From: Halobacteriales archaeon QS_4_62_28
GTDB taxonomy: Archaea > Halobacteriota > Halobacteria > Halobacteriales > Haloarculaceae
Assembly (NCBI GenBank): GCA_003021685.1
Contig: PXRO01000050.1
Coordinates: 62,001 to 126,000, forward strand
Length of the DNA stretch: 64,000 nucleotides
Direction of reading: 5' to 3'
Shown here: one piece after another, positions 37,786-45,478 of the stretch
Numbering within the stretch: the stretch's first letter is position 1
Layout of the letters: each line of letters begins with the position of its first letter
Notes under the pieces: model-generated
Told to the model about the DNA's origin: nothing
Databases searched by the model: none
The model's input: only the letters and a program-made list of their open reading frames with translations
Made by a program: the position numbers and the translations under genes

Positions 37786-37852
37786 TACTGCCGGCTGTAA
37801 CTATTGCAAGAGATTCGCGACCCCGGGCTCGGGACATTCTTCACGGACGGAC
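37783..37852 (+). repeat. Dispersed repeat family A, copy 4 (about 70 bp)
   Basis: TGATACTGCCGGCTGTAACTATTGCAAGAG...GACATTCTTCACGGACGGAC. It is the closest relative of copy 1 at 7227-7292 and starts with the stop codon of the DUF457-like gene. Confidence 0.8.
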
Positions 37853-38057
37853 ACCCGGCAGTACGAGCGGTGTATAGATGGTATAACAATACAGTGCCGT
37901 CTTCTCAAACGGACGTAACGACCATACCTATGAGACGCGACACTTCGATAGTGCCTGGCTGGGTCGGGTTAGGACGAGACAGTGATGGGACGAAAACAGA
38001 ACATAAAAACGAGCGTGGCATGGGCGTGACTGCCTGCGCGCGACGGTCGGTAGCCAG

Positions 38058-39314
38058 ATGAAGTCTCACTACGACACACCGGCGTCACAGCGAACAGAGC
38101 AGCCAACAGACATCGACGTAGAGCGGTACGAGTCGATCCTCGAATCCGTACTCGACTACGCGCGCGAGCGATCATACTGTGGCTGGGACTACGGCGACGG
38201 GATGAGCAGCCGGGTCTTGCAGGCCGTCCCCTTCGAGAACAAGTGGCTAAACATCGCGGTCCAGGAACTCGCGAAGCGGCCGCCGATCAACCTCCGGCCG
38301 CTCTTGCTCGTCGAACAGCGTCGCAACTACAAGGGCACCGCTCTGTTCACGATGGCAAACCTCAATGCGGCCCACCTCGACATCGGGCCGACCGACGTGG
38401 ACTACGCCGGGGAGGCCCACGCCCTGGCAGAATGGCTCGTTGAGAACGAGAGTGTCGGCTATCCCGGATTCTGTGGCGGACACAACCATCAGATTCAGTT
38501 GCTCAGCGGGCGTGGCCATCCGAACGACCCGGACGTTGTCTCGACATCATACGCAGTCAAGGCACTGCTCGCCACAGAGGAACTCGACGACTCGTTCCCG
38601 TCGGTCGCAAAGACTGCCGCGAACGTCCTCGAAGAAACCCTCAACTACAGGTCCGTCGACGATGGCGCAATAATAAATTACCACCTCAACCACTCGGACG
38701 ACTCGACCACGATCAACGCCAACGCGCTCGGCGCTCGCCTCCTGACGGACCTCTACGCGCGCTTCGGTCGCGAGGCCGACCGACAGAAGGCCGAGTCGAT
38801 CCTGAACTACGTCGCCAGTCGCCAGACGGACCCGGGCGGGTGGTACTACCGGGACCCGCCGTCGGACTCGCATCTGTCGATGGACAACCACCACAACGCG
38901 TTCATCATCGAGTCCTTCCTCCGGTATCGGGAAGTCTGTGACAGTTCGGCGTTCGAGGACGTACTCGACCTGGCGCTTGATTTCTACCGCAATCAGTTGT
39001 TCAGTTCCGACGGCGCACCGAACTTCGACGAGGAAAACGCCTATCCACGAGACGTCCACGCGGCGGCCAACGGCATCCTCATCTTTACCTACGCGGGCGA
39101 CCACGAGTTCGCGGCACGGATTATCGACTGGACTGTCGAGAACCTCTCTGCGGGTAAGGGGACGTTTTACTTCCGGAAGCAGCGTTTCTACACCAAGCGC
39201 CACATCTTGATGCGATGGTGCCAGGCGTGGATGGCGTTTGCACTCTCAGAGTTCCTGACGAGTCTCGACAGGGACACCGACCGGACCGACCACCGCCTGG
39301 TACGGAGCAACTGA
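38058..39314 (+). CDS. Alpha/alpha-toroid-like protein of a surface-glycan locus
   Basis: 418 residues, mainly helical. Repeated helix-hairpin blocks (TMANLNAAHLDIG, VVSTSYAVKALLA, TINANALGARLLTDLY, SMDNHHNAFIIESFLRY, RDVHAAANGILIFTYAG) resemble the six-hairpin or terpenoid-cyclase toroid fold of glycosidases and epimerases. No signal peptide is present. Catalytic residues are unassigned. The lack of a clear family makes the function unknown; a carbohydrate-processing role is inferred from context. Confidence 0.72.
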   Translation: MKSHYDTPASQRTEQPTDIDVERYESILESVLDYARERSYCGWDYGDGMSSRVLQAVPFENKWLNIAVQELAKRPPINLRPLLLVEQRRNYKGTALFTMANLNAAHLDIGPTDVDYAGEAHALAEWLVENESVGYPGFCGGHNHQIQLLSGRGHPNDPDVVSTSYAVKALLATEELDDSFPSVAKTAANVLEETLNYRSVDDGAIINYHLNHSDDSTTINANALGARLLTDLYARFGREADRQKAESILNYVASRQTDPGGWYYRDPPSDSHLSMDNHHNAFIIESFLRYREVCDSSAFEDVLDLALDFYRNQLFSSDGAPNFDEENAYPRDVHAAANGILIFTYAGDHEFAARIIDWTVENLSAGKGTFYFRKQRFYTKRHILMRWCQAWMAFALSEFLTSLDRDTDRTDHRLVRSN

Positions 39315-39370
39315 TCGAATAGAGGGAGTGTCACTTCTCTCGAAACGGTAGGCAACACCCCCAGCCGCCA

Positions 39371-40411
39371 CTATTTCTTGATCGCGAGAAGCGGATTCTG
39401 GCCGCGGAATCGCTGGTACATCGACGCCAGAACGCTCATACCCGCCTCGGAGTGGGTCGCGCTGTAGTAGGTCTGGAGTTGAGGATTGAACTTCGCCTTG
39501 TACTCGTTGATCCGTTCGTCTTCGGCACCGACGAGGTCGTATGCCGACCGACCACCGTCGATACCGTCCTGCATCACGCGCCAGTCGAGGAGGTCGTTCA
39601 CCGGTAGGTCGATGTCGGTGTCCGTCCGAACACCACCTTGCCAGCGCGAGACAGTCTCGCCGGAGTCGGGCACGAGCATCCCGCCGACGAACTCATCGTC
39701 AACGCGGAAGACGTAGGGTTTGAGCGATCCATCTGGGAGTGCCTCGTACAGATCTGTGACGAAATCCGCCGTGAGTCCATACGAGATGCCCTGGGATTCG
39801 TACCGGTTTCGGACCTGTTCGACGATCAGTTCGATCGCTCGCTGTTTTCCGACCTCGATGGTATAGCTGTCCTCGTCGGCGTTGCGGATGTTGGACCGAC
39901 CGTCGCTGCTGAACCGCATTAGCAGCGACTCGGCGTCGGTATCGAGGTCGACGACGTACGTGTAAGAGGGGTCGACAGACCAGTCGTTCCACTTGAACGG
40001 ACGCACGTCCTCGTACCCACCGTGCATACGAGTGTGAGCATACTTCGGGTTGACCTCATCGGTGAGCCATTCGAGACACTCCTCGATGAACCGTTTCCGC
40101 CGCCGGTCGCGCTTGCGCTGTTTCAGTTTCGACAGGTTCAGCATTGCCGGGCCGAGATAGGACACCCGCATGTTCGGTGGCGGCGAGAACGCCATGCGGA
40201 CCGGTCCTTTTTTCATTTCGAAGAGCGGAAAGATGCCGACTGGCTCCTGTCCCTTGAATCCCATCAGCGGGTGAACCGTCGCGTCCGCATGGTCGGCAAG
40301 CACTCCCAGCGCTTCGAACCGATGAAAGACAGTCCCCTGGTGGGACCGCGACACGTGGCTGTTCCACCCCTCAATATCACTCTCGTCTGCTCGCCGAATC
40401 TCGATACTCAT
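39371..40411 (-). CDS. FemAB/GNAT-like acyltransferase
   Basis: 346 residues with the double-GNAT arrangement of FemAB/CelD proteins. An N-terminal half precedes a C-terminal half with FRVDDEFVGGMLVPDSGETVSRWQGG and DLPVNDLLDWRVMQDGIDGGRSAYDLVGAEDERINEYKAKFNPQL, the conserved FKxxF-type end. Family members transfer acyl or aminoacyl groups to cell-envelope polymers. A glycan-decorating role fits the locus (inference). It is transcribed divergently from the phosphodiesterase-like gene. Confidence 0.8.
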   Translation of the reverse strand: MSIEIRRADESDIEGWNSHVSRSHQGTVFHRFEALGVLADHADATVHPLMGFKGQEPVGIFPLFEMKKGPVRMAFSPPPNMRVSYLGPAMLNLSKLKQRKRDRRRKRFIEECLEWLTDEVNPKYAHTRMHGGYEDVRPFKWNDWSVDPSYTYVVDLDTDAESLLMRFSSDGRSNIRNADEDSYTIEVGKQRAIELIVEQVRNRYESQGISYGLTADFVTDLYEALPDGSLKPYVFRVDDEFVGGMLVPDSGETVSRWQGGVRTDTDIDLPVNDLLDWRVMQDGIDGGRSAYDLVGAEDERINEYKAKFNPQLQTYYSATHSEAGMSVLASMYQRFRGQNPLLAIKK

Positions 40412-40582
40412 TACTTTGCACTTGCGTGACCGACATGATTGTTATAGATTAGATACCACTGAGAGGGCAAGTGACCAATTTCTGCTCCACCGATGTATCT
40501 TAAGTACAGTAGCCTGCTGGACAGACGATCACGAGCGTATGAAGGTACTAACAAAGCAAGCAGATGACAATGGCACGATAAC

Positions 40583-42193
40583 ATGGATACGCTGGTAGTT
40601 GGTATCGACGCCGCATGCCGTCCCGTCCTCGACCCCCTGTTCGAAGACGGAACAGTGCCGACGATAGAACGTGTCGTCGAGAGCGGGACCGATGGTGCCC
40701 TCGAATCACAAGTCCCGCCCTGGACCGCCAGCGCGTGGCCGTCGCTGTACACCGGCAAGAATCCCGGTAAACACGGCATCTACGATTTCATTACCTTCGA
40801 GGGATACGACTGGCGGGTCGTCTCGGCGACTGACCTCCGGGAACCGCCGCTGTGGCAACTCCTCGACGATCAGGGATGTTCCAGCGTTGTCGTCAACGCA
40901 CCGGTTACAGCGCCGGTCCGACCGTTCGATGGGGCCCTCGTCCCGGGGTATATGGCACCAGCAGATCCGGACTGTCATCCCAAGGGATTACTCGACGACA
41001 TCCGTGCAGCCATTGGTGCCTACTCCGTCTACCCGGAGCACACGGGCGAGACGGTGCCTATCGACGAAGCGCGCGAGGCATATCGGCGACTCACGTCGAT
41101 GCGGGGCGAGGCGTTTCGCTATCTCGCCGACCGGTTCGACCCCGACTTTGGCTTCCTGCAGTTCCAGCAGACTGACACGCTGTTTCACGAATATCCCGAC
41201 GAACCGGGTCTCATCAGGGACGTGTATGCAGCCGTCGACAGCGAAATGGAGCAGGTGCTGACAGACTGTAGTCCTGACACAGTCTTTCTCGTCAGCGACC
41301 ACGGTATGGGGCCGTACGAGGGTTACGAGGTCCGACCGAACGAGATCCTCCGCCAGGAGGGGTACGTTTCGACGACCCGGTCGGGGACCGGTATGCCGAC
41401 GTGGTCGACAGTGCGTGACTCGCAACTCACTGCCGGCGACGAAGACACCGAACCGACCGCAAGCGCAGTCGAGCGAGCGATGGCCACACTCTCGACGGTC
41501 GGTCTCACGAGCCAACGACTGGGCCGCGTCTGCAGGGCACTCGGCATCGAGGAGACGGTGCGTGACCTCGTCCCGTCGAGCGTCGTCCACGCTGGGACCG
41601 AGCGAGTCGACTTCGCGGGGTCGGACGCGTACGTCCGTTCACGCGTCGAACTCGGTGTCCGGATCAATCTCGACGGTCGCGACCCGGAGGGGACCGTGTC
41701 ACAAGGTGAGTACGAGGGCCTCCGACAGTCGCTGATCGGCCTGCTGGAATCGCTGGAAGCGCCCGACGGGACACCGGTGTTCGAGGAAGTCACGCGGCGC
41801 GAACAGTACTTCCACGGTCCCGCAGCCGACGAGGCCGTGGATATCGTCACCGTTCCCAACGAGTTCGATCAGTTCATCTCCGCGACGGTCGGCACCGAAC
41901 CCTTCGGCGAGCCATCGGAACCCTGGAACCACAAGCGAAACGGAATTATCGCAGCTACGGGCGAAGGCATCGACACCGGTGTCACTCCGGACACGGCCCA
42001 TCTGTTCGATGTCGCGCCGACGGTCCTCGCGACGATGGGCGTCCCCCGCGACGACCGCATGGACGGCCGGGTCCTCCCGTTCGCGACGCCGGTCGGAGAA
42101 GCGCAGTACGATCCTCGCAAAGAGACTGACGTGGAAGCCACGGAGGATGCGGTCGTCCAGGAGCGACTGTCGGATCTGGGCTATCTCGAATGA
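40583..42193 (+). CDS. Type I phosphodiesterase/nucleotide pyrophosphatase-like enzyme
   Basis: 536 residues of the alkaline phosphatase superfamily. Metal ligand D9 lies in LVVGIDAACRP, and the Thr nucleophile T48 lies in VPPWTASAWPSLYTGKNPGKHGI. TVFLVSDHGMGPYEGYE supplies the second metal site, and LFDVAPTVLATMGVP is the C-terminal block. It hydrolyses phosphodiester bonds; in archaea such enzymes also sit in glycan loci. Its TGA stop is the start of a family A repeat (TGATACTGTCGGCTGTC). Confidence 0.85.
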   Translation: MDTLVVGIDAACRPVLDPLFEDGTVPTIERVVESGTDGALESQVPPWTASAWPSLYTGKNPGKHGIYDFITFEGYDWRVVSATDLREPPLWQLLDDQGCSSVVVNAPVTAPVRPFDGALVPGYMAPADPDCHPKGLLDDIRAAIGAYSVYPEHTGETVPIDEAREAYRRLTSMRGEAFRYLADRFDPDFGFLQFQQTDTLFHEYPDEPGLIRDVYAAVDSEMEQVLTDCSPDTVFLVSDHGMGPYEGYEVRPNEILRQEGYVSTTRSGTGMPTWSTVRDSQLTAGDEDTEPTASAVERAMATLSTVGLTSQRLGRVCRALGIEETVRDLVPSSVVHAGTERVDFAGSDAYVRSRVELGVRINLDGRDPEGTVSQGEYEGLRQSLIGLLESLEAPDGTPVFEEVTRREQYFHGPAADEAVDIVTVPNEFDQFISATVGTEPFGEPSEPWNHKRNGIIAATGEGIDTGVTPDTAHLFDVAPTVLATMGVPRDDRMDGRVLPFATPVGEAQYDPRKETDVEATEDAVVQERLSDLGYLE

Positions 42194-42210
42194 TACTGTC
42201 GGCTGTCACC
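42191..42210 (+). repeat. Dispersed repeat family A, short copy
   Basis: TGATACTGTCGGCTGTCACC starts with the stop codon of the phosphodiesterase-like gene and leads directly into a family B copy 16 bp later. Confidence 0.7.
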
Positions 42211-42225
42211 GTCGTCCTCGAAACG

Positions 42226-42307
42226 ATACCGGTGGACGTGCCGTTTGATACGTCTCAACCGTCACGGTCCCCGGGCTGAACGTATTATTGCGCACGTCCA
42301 CCGATAT
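42226..42307. repeat. Dispersed repeat family B, copy 1 (complete)
   Basis: ATACCGGTGGACGTGC at 42226-42241 and GCACGTCCACCGATAT at 42292-42307 form a 16-bp inverted repeat with one mismatch. The interior begins CGTTTGATACGTCTCAACCG. The unit is 82 bp and has no coding capacity. Confidence 0.8.
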
Positions 42308-42368
42308 ACGAATCGAAGCGTGAATACATCGAAAACGGTGATATTTGCGAAAAAGACGCAGAAATACA

Positions 42369-42454
42369 CTACAGTAGCATTTGCACGTCTTCACTCACCT
42401 GATCGCGCGACTGCGTATGATTGGGTGAGCAATCGGTTGCAAATGCCACTGTAG
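42369..42454. repeat. Long hairpin element near the GH26 3' end
   Basis: CTACAGTAGCATTTGCA at 42369-42385 pairs with TGCAAATGCCACTGTAG at 42438-42454 (16 of 17 bp). An inner CTCACC/GGTGAG pair extends the structure. It ends 23 bp past the GH26 stop and could be a transcription terminator or processing signal. Confidence 0.65.
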
Positions 42455-42476
42455 CTACGAGACGACGGCGCGGTGA

Positions 42477-43436
42477 TCAGAACTCGGGCAAATCAGCTGC
42501 GGTGACTGTGTACGGGTGATCGTACACGTCTCTGAGGTGGTCCGTGTCGTTCCGACGGATCAGGCTGCCGTGCCACGGCAGGAACCAGATGTAGGGGTAC
42601 TCTTCGCTCACGTCGTCGGGATGGGGGATGGTGTCACATTCGGCCAGCGCAACCGGTCTGCTCGGGGCTTTCGCCTCGATATCGTCGTAGTGTTCGCCCC
42701 AGTCCAGGTCAGGTTTCTGGTTGCGATAGGTGTCGACGCCAGTGATGTCGACGTAGTCGTCGCCGGGATACCAGGCGTCCGAAGCGAACTCGTGGGACGC
42801 AGACCAGACCCAGACGAGATTGTGTAGGTTACGCTCCTCGACGAAGTACTCGAACATCTGCTCCCACAGTCGGCAGTAGGCTTCGGGGCCGTCGTCGCTC
42901 CACCAGAACCATTCGCCGTCCATCTCGTGGTAGGGCCGCCAGAAGACCGGGACGCCAGCGTCTTCGAGCACACCGAGGCGGTCGGCCATCCGTTCGAGTT
43001 TCCCGGTCAGAATGCGGTGTTGTTCAGTTCCGTCGGTGAGACACGCCTCGACATCCGTCTCGACAGAGCAGTGTTCGAAGTCGCTGTCGTCCAGCGGTGG
43101 GCCGCCGAGGTGCCAACTCAACGTGACGAGTTGGCCCGCTTCGCTCCAGGTGTCGATGGCTTCGTCGAGGGGGTCGACGATGTAATCGGCGACATCGAAC
43201 CCGCGCAACGCGGGCTTAGACCCGGTCACCGACTCGACGTAGGCCTGTTCCTGACTGACGTGGTCGTCGTTTTCTTCCTGGCCCGCGAGCCAGCCGACTC
43301 CTTCGAGCGCACGGACGTACGCGAGCACCCGGCGAGCGACCGGCGCGAGGTCCGGGTCCGCCGGCGTAACGTCCAGTTCGAGAGCTGCCACGTCGGTGGT
43401 CGCGGGCTGGTCGAACGACTGTTCTCCACCTGTCAT
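42477..43436 (-). CDS. Glycoside hydrolase family 26 (beta-mannanase-like)
   Basis: 319 residues with a GH26 (beta/alpha)8 barrel. The acid/base is E171 in VFWRPYHEMDGEWFWW and the nucleophile is E266 in PVALAECDTIP, both typical of GH26. GWLAGQEENDD near residue 50 is the usual N-terminal strand. No signal peptide is visible, so it is probably intracellular and may process imported or recycled manno- or xylo-oligosaccharides. A long hairpin lies immediately beyond its 3' end. Confidence 0.9.
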   Translation of the reverse strand: MTGGEQSFDQPATTDVAALELDVTPADPDLAPVARRVLAYVRALEGVGWLAGQEENDDHVSQEQAYVESVTGSKPALRGFDVADYIVDPLDEAIDTWSEAGQLVTLSWHLGGPPLDDSDFEHCSVETDVEACLTDGTEQHRILTGKLERMADRLGVLEDAGVPVFWRPYHEMDGEWFWWSDDGPEAYCRLWEQMFEYFVEERNLHNLVWVWSASHEFASDAWYPGDDYVDITGVDTYRNQKPDLDWGEHYDDIEAKAPSRPVALAECDTIPHPDDVSEEYPYIWFLPWHGSLIRRNDTDHLRDVYDHPYTVTAADLPEF

Positions 43437-43569
43437 AGCTCACGTCCTATCATGAATACTACTTGTCTCACGATTAATTCTAAATCACGTGAGAGGATAG
43501 ACCGTTGCATGGATAGATACAGATAATTCATACTTCAAGAGTGTGACGGTTGTGAGTTCTATTCACGAA

Positions 43570-43589
43570 GTTACAGCCGGCAGTATCAG
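43570..43589 (-). repeat. Dispersed repeat family A, short copy
   Basis: The minus strand reads CTGATACTGCCGGCTGTAAC. It lies between the start of the GH26 gene and the alcohol dehydrogenase gene. Confidence 0.65.
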
Positions 43590-43630
43590 TAGCCATCCCA
43601 CTTTTCAGGATGGTTGCCCAGTCACTGAAT

Positions 43631-44674
43631 ATGAACGCCGCAGTCTACCACGGTCCGGGAGACATCCGGGTCGAAGAGGTGCAACGGCCCGAAATTGAAA
43701 CACCGTCTGATGCCATCGTTCGCGTCACGCACACGGCCGTCTGTGGCTCTGATCTGTGGTTCTACCGCGGCGAGAGCGACCGCGAGACGGGAACTCGCGT
43801 CGGCCACGAACCGATGGGCGTCGTTGAAGCCGTCGGCGACGACGTGCGCAGTGTCCGGCCGGGTGACCGAGTGTTCGCACCCTTCGTCGTTAGCTGTGGC
43901 TATTGTGAGTTCTGCCGGAAAGGGCTACACACTTCTTGTGTGAACGGTGACTCCTGGGGCGGTGACAACGGCGGCGCACAGGGTGAGTACGTGCGCGCAC
44001 CACACGCTGACGGAACGCTGGTGCGGGTCCCCGACAGCGATGCCGATGACGAGGACGTGTTGACGGCGCTGCTGCCGCTGACCGACGTGATGGGAACGGG
44101 CCACCACGCCGCGGTCAGTGCCGGCGTCGGGGAAAGTGACACCTGCGTCGTCGTCGGTGACGGTGCCGTTGGTCTCTGTGGTGTGCTCGCTGCACGCAGA
44201 CTCGGCGCTTCACGTATCGTCGCTGTCGGCCACCATGCTGACAGACTGGCTCTCGCCGAGGAGTTCGGTGCGACGGAGACGGTCCTCGGGGGCGACGGCA
44301 CAGATGTGGTCGAAGCGGTGACGGAACGAACCGACGGCGGATCGGAGCACGTCCTCGAATGCGTCGGCGCGGCGAGCGCGATGGAGACGGCAGTCGAGGT
44401 GTGTCGCCCCGGCGGCACGGTCGGCTACGTCGGTGTTCCCCACGGGATCGAGGACGGAGCGTTTCCGATGTTCGAGATGTTTGGTGACAATGTCTCCCTG
44501 CGTGGCGGCGTCGCCCCGGTCCGTGCCTACGCCGACGACCTGATGGCAGACGTTCTGGACGGAACGCTCGATCCGTCGCCAATTTTCACGAAGACGGTGA
44601 GCCTCGACGACATCGCCGACGGCTATCGAGCGATGGACGAGCGCGAGGCGATCAAGGTGCTGGTTGAGCCCTGA
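43631..44674 (+). CDS. Zinc-dependent medium-chain alcohol/polyol dehydrogenase
   Basis: 347 residues. Catalytic zinc ligands are C38 (VCGSDLWFY) and H59-E60 (GHEPMG); structural zinc cysteines are C89, C92, C95 and C103 (CGYCEFCRKGLHTSC). The cofactor site is VVGDGAVGLCGVLAARRLGAS, and HH rather than an acidic residue follows the second strand (VGHHADR), which may affect NAD/NADP choice. The track start is seven codons upstream; MNAAVYHGPGD is the family start. Substrate unknown; it may oxidise an alcohol or sugar alcohol. Confidence 0.9.
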   Translation: MNAAVYHGPGDIRVEEVQRPEIETPSDAIVRVTHTAVCGSDLWFYRGESDRETGTRVGHEPMGVVEAVGDDVRSVRPGDRVFAPFVVSCGYCEFCRKGLHTSCVNGDSWGGDNGGAQGEYVRAPHADGTLVRVPDSDADDEDVLTALLPLTDVMGTGHHAAVSAGVGESDTCVVVGDGAVGLCGVLAARRLGASRIVAVGHHADRLALAEEFGATETVLGGDGTDVVEAVTERTDGGSEHVLECVGAASAMETAVEVCRPGGTVGYVGVPHGIEDGAFPMFEMFGDNVSLRGGVAPVRAYADDLMADVLDGTLDPSPIFTKTVSLDDIADGYRAMDEREAIKVLVEP

Positions 44675-44679
44675 TCGCT

Positions 44680-44928
44680 CTACTCGACGCTCTCAGAGAG
44701 TGCGTCGTTCAGCCGGTCGATGCCGAGCGTCGTGACGAACAGAACGGACCCGATGTACAGAAGCGACCGTGGATCTGCAACGAGACGCGTGACGAGTCCG
44801 TTCCCGTACCCCAGCATTGCACTCAAAAAGCCCAGCATGGAGGTCGTCCAGCCAACGCCAGTAATTCCAGCGATTCCGTTCAGCGAATCTTCGTTCAAGA
44901 TCGGTAGTTGCTCTAGTTCCACAATCAC
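44680..44928 (-). CDS. Small membrane protein
   Basis: 82 residues with two hydrophobic segments (GWTTSMLGFLSAMLGYG, LLYIGSVLFVTTLGI). The start is a GTG. No family is recognised. It converges on the dehydrogenase gene 5 bp away. A coding-like composition and a full-length hydrophobic product favour a real gene, but a chance ORF cannot be excluded. Confidence 0.5.
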   Translation of the reverse strand: MIVELEQLPILNEDSLNGIAGITGVGWTTSMLGFLSAMLGYGNGLVTRLVADPRSLLYIGSVLFVTTLGIDRLNDALSESVE

Positions 44929-45122
44929 TCCCCCTCGTGGTAAGAGAAGCTTACTCAGGAGTAGTCATGAACGTTCTTTCGATGTAATAGAGGAGTGGTT
45001 ACCAACTGGTCGAATCAAACAGGCGAGATATATTCATGAGTCTCACTCTTCGCTGTCTGCTGGGCTACTGGGAGCCGGTCCCTATCAATGAGATTGAAAT
45101 ACGCTCGGAAACAGGGGCCAGT

Positions 45123-45422
45123 ATGGCCAACGAACGGGATCCAGAAGCGACGCTGGAACAGTGGAAAGATGAGATGCAGGCGGAGCACAAAGACGCCATC
45201 GAGAATCCCGATCCTGACGAGGATCACGGAATAGAGGCCGTGATGCAAGTGAACTATCGGCTGTACTACGAATACGATACCGAGAGTGCGTCACTCGAAC
45301 GAGCGCGCGAGAAACAGGTCGACGAACTCGCGGACCCGGAGTTACTGGCCTGTTCCTGTGGCGTTCGCGGCATGACACGCCCGGAAGCACGGGCACACAT
45401 CGAAGCAGTGCGGAGCGGATGA
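45123..45422 (+). CDS. Conserved haloarchaeal hypothetical protein with CxC
   Basis: 99 residues, acidic, no membrane segment. It contains DPELLACSCGVRGMTRPEARAHIEAV near the C-terminus; a single CxC could bind metal. A TATA-like GAAATACG lies about 27 nt upstream of the ATG at 45123, which is preferred over the longer track ORF (45036). Function unknown. Confidence 0.7.
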   Translation: MANERDPEATLEQWKDEMQAEHKDAIENPDPDEDHGIEAVMQVNYRLYYEYDTESASLERAREKQVDELADPELLACSCGVRGMTRPEARAHIEAVRSG

Positions 45423-45478
45423 GCCCACTCGTCTCGGACGTGGTGTGGTTCAAGCGAGCCGTAATATAGCCGATTGTA

